From Patescibacteria group bacterium (GTDB lineage: Bacteria; Patescibacteriota; Minisyncoccia; UBA6257): 6,332 nt of DNA. This document shows positions 5,951 through 6,332 of the stretch, piece by piece; within the stretch, counting starts at the first letter, position 1, and every line of letters starts with the position of its first letter. The translations under genes and the position numbers were made by a program. Under the pieces are notes generated by a model. It was not told where the DNA came from. It did not search any database and worked only from the letters and a program-made list of their open reading frames with translations. The stretch is taken from NCBI GenBank assembly GCA_022705545.1, contig JAKJEG010000018.1, positions 1-6,332 of the forward strand. Direction: 5' to 3'.

Positions 5951-6332
5951 TTATTGGGATTGTTCGAAATCGTTTTCTTCTTTATTGGTTTCATTAACTT
6001 CACTTTTTTCGTTGATTATTTCTTCTTTATTTCCTTCCTGTTCTGGTCCAATTTCACCATTTTCTATTTTTTCTGTTGGGTTTAAAATCGAACGAATATC
6101 AATCCGCCAGCCAGTTAATTTGGCAGCCAAGCGAACATTTTGACCGTTTTTGCCTATAGCTAATGATAATTGATCCGGTTGCAGAAAAACCCGAACTTCT
6201 CTCTTGTCAGAAATTACTTCTGCCTCTTCTACTTTAGCTGGGCCTAAAGCATAACTGACATATTTTGCTGGTTCTTCAGAATAGGGAATCACGTCTATTT
6301 TTTCCCCTTTCAGTTCATCAAGAATAACTGCT
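5951..6332 (-). CDS. nusA: Transcription factor NusA, C-terminal part (5' end beyond the right edge)
   Basis: NusA binds RNA polymerase and nascent RNA and modulates pausing, termination and antitermination. Only the end is present: the frame is open to the edge, and its first visible residues (A-V-I-L-D-E-L-K-G-E-K-I-D-V, encoded from 6331) match the link into the second KH domain, followed by I-P-Y-S-E-E-P-A-K-Y-V and A-L-G-P-A-K-V. The KH2 hallmark Q-L-S-L-A-I-G-K-N-G-Q-N-V-R-L-A-A-K-L-T is followed by G-W-R-I-D-I. Reading through the GTG at 6290-6292 is required, because conserved NusA sequence continues upstream of it; it is not the start. After KH2 comes a tail of about 45 residues rich in Glu, Asn and Lys with no recognisable domain, so E. 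coli-type acidic repeat domains are absent. The TAA at 5951-5953 lies 53 bases before tig. Confidence 0.96.
   Translation of the reverse strand, partial: AVILDELKGEKIDVIPYSEEPAKYVSYALGPAKVEEAEVISDKREVRVFLQPDQLSLAIGKNGQNVRLAAKLTGWRIDIRSILNPTEKIENGEIGPEQEGNKEEIINEKSEVNETNKEENDFEQSQ

Noticed and set aside
5815..6003. Basic 62-residue open frame on the - strand across the nusA-tig junction
   Set aside because: It is in a different frame over two well-supported genes; its composition is simply out-of-frame A-rich codons and no motif is present.
5864..6085. Open frame on + rich in Phe, resembling a small membrane protein
   Set aside because: It is antisense to the nusA tail and the tig start. The Lys/Glu/Asn codons of those genes read as Phe/Leu/Ile/Phe on the other strand, which creates false hydrophobic proteins.
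6290..6292. GTG as the start codon of a short 113-residue protein
   Set aside because: Residues encoded upstream of it match conserved NusA sequence to the window edge, so the GTG is an internal valine codon.

Overview
The window is AT-rich bacterial DNA (very A/T-heavy codons, Lys/Asn/Ile/Phe-rich proteins). It holds six protein genes packed with almost no spare sequence, except for a 343-base stretch at the left end. The standard genetic code fits: the conserved genes (Lgt, trigger factor, NusA) read without in-frame UGA, so UGA recoding to Gly or Trp is unlikely. No complete start codon has a recognisable Shine-Dalgarno sequence; starts sit behind A/T-only leaders. Low GC, tight packing, overlapping ends and a GCCYG-type Lgt would suit a Candidate Phyla Radiation (Patescibacteria) genome or another low-GC lineage. 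That placement is inference; no rRNA or other marker here decides it.

Layout, left to right. Bases 1-343 hold no gene I can support. They carry a GC-rich hairpin with a T-tract (probable terminator for something off the left edge) and a well-formed extended -10 promoter for the first gene. Bases 344-943 (+) encode a CPBP/Abi-family intramembrane protease-like protein whose first motif reads Q-E-x-x-x-R instead of E-E-x-x-x-R. It converges, with a 6-base gap, on lgt (950-1729, -), prolipoprotein diacylglyceryl transferase. A 50-base A/T-only divergent spacer with a symmetric pair of -10-like hexamers separates lgt from a + strand pair: a GT2 polyprenyl-phosphate-sugar synthase-like enzyme (1780-2472) and a large GT-C-like membrane glycosyltransferase (2456-4699) that starts inside it. 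The large gene then runs 98 bases into the 3' end of trigger factor (tig, 4602-5897, -). The 3' end of nusA (5951 to the right edge, -) lies upstream of tig.

How the genes relate. The GT2/GT-C pair reads as a two-step envelope glycosylation module: the cytoplasmic enzyme would load a sugar onto a polyprenyl phosphate, and the multi-pass protein would transfer it to an acceptor on the outer face of the membrane. Lgt serves lipoprotein maturation. NusA and trigger factor are housekeeping functions (transcription elongation/termination and nascent-chain folding). I see no mobile element, CRISPR array, defence island or tRNA/rRNA gene. The most notable points are the 98-base tail-to-tail overlap of two apparently intact genes, and the CPBP protein lacking two expected catalytic residues.
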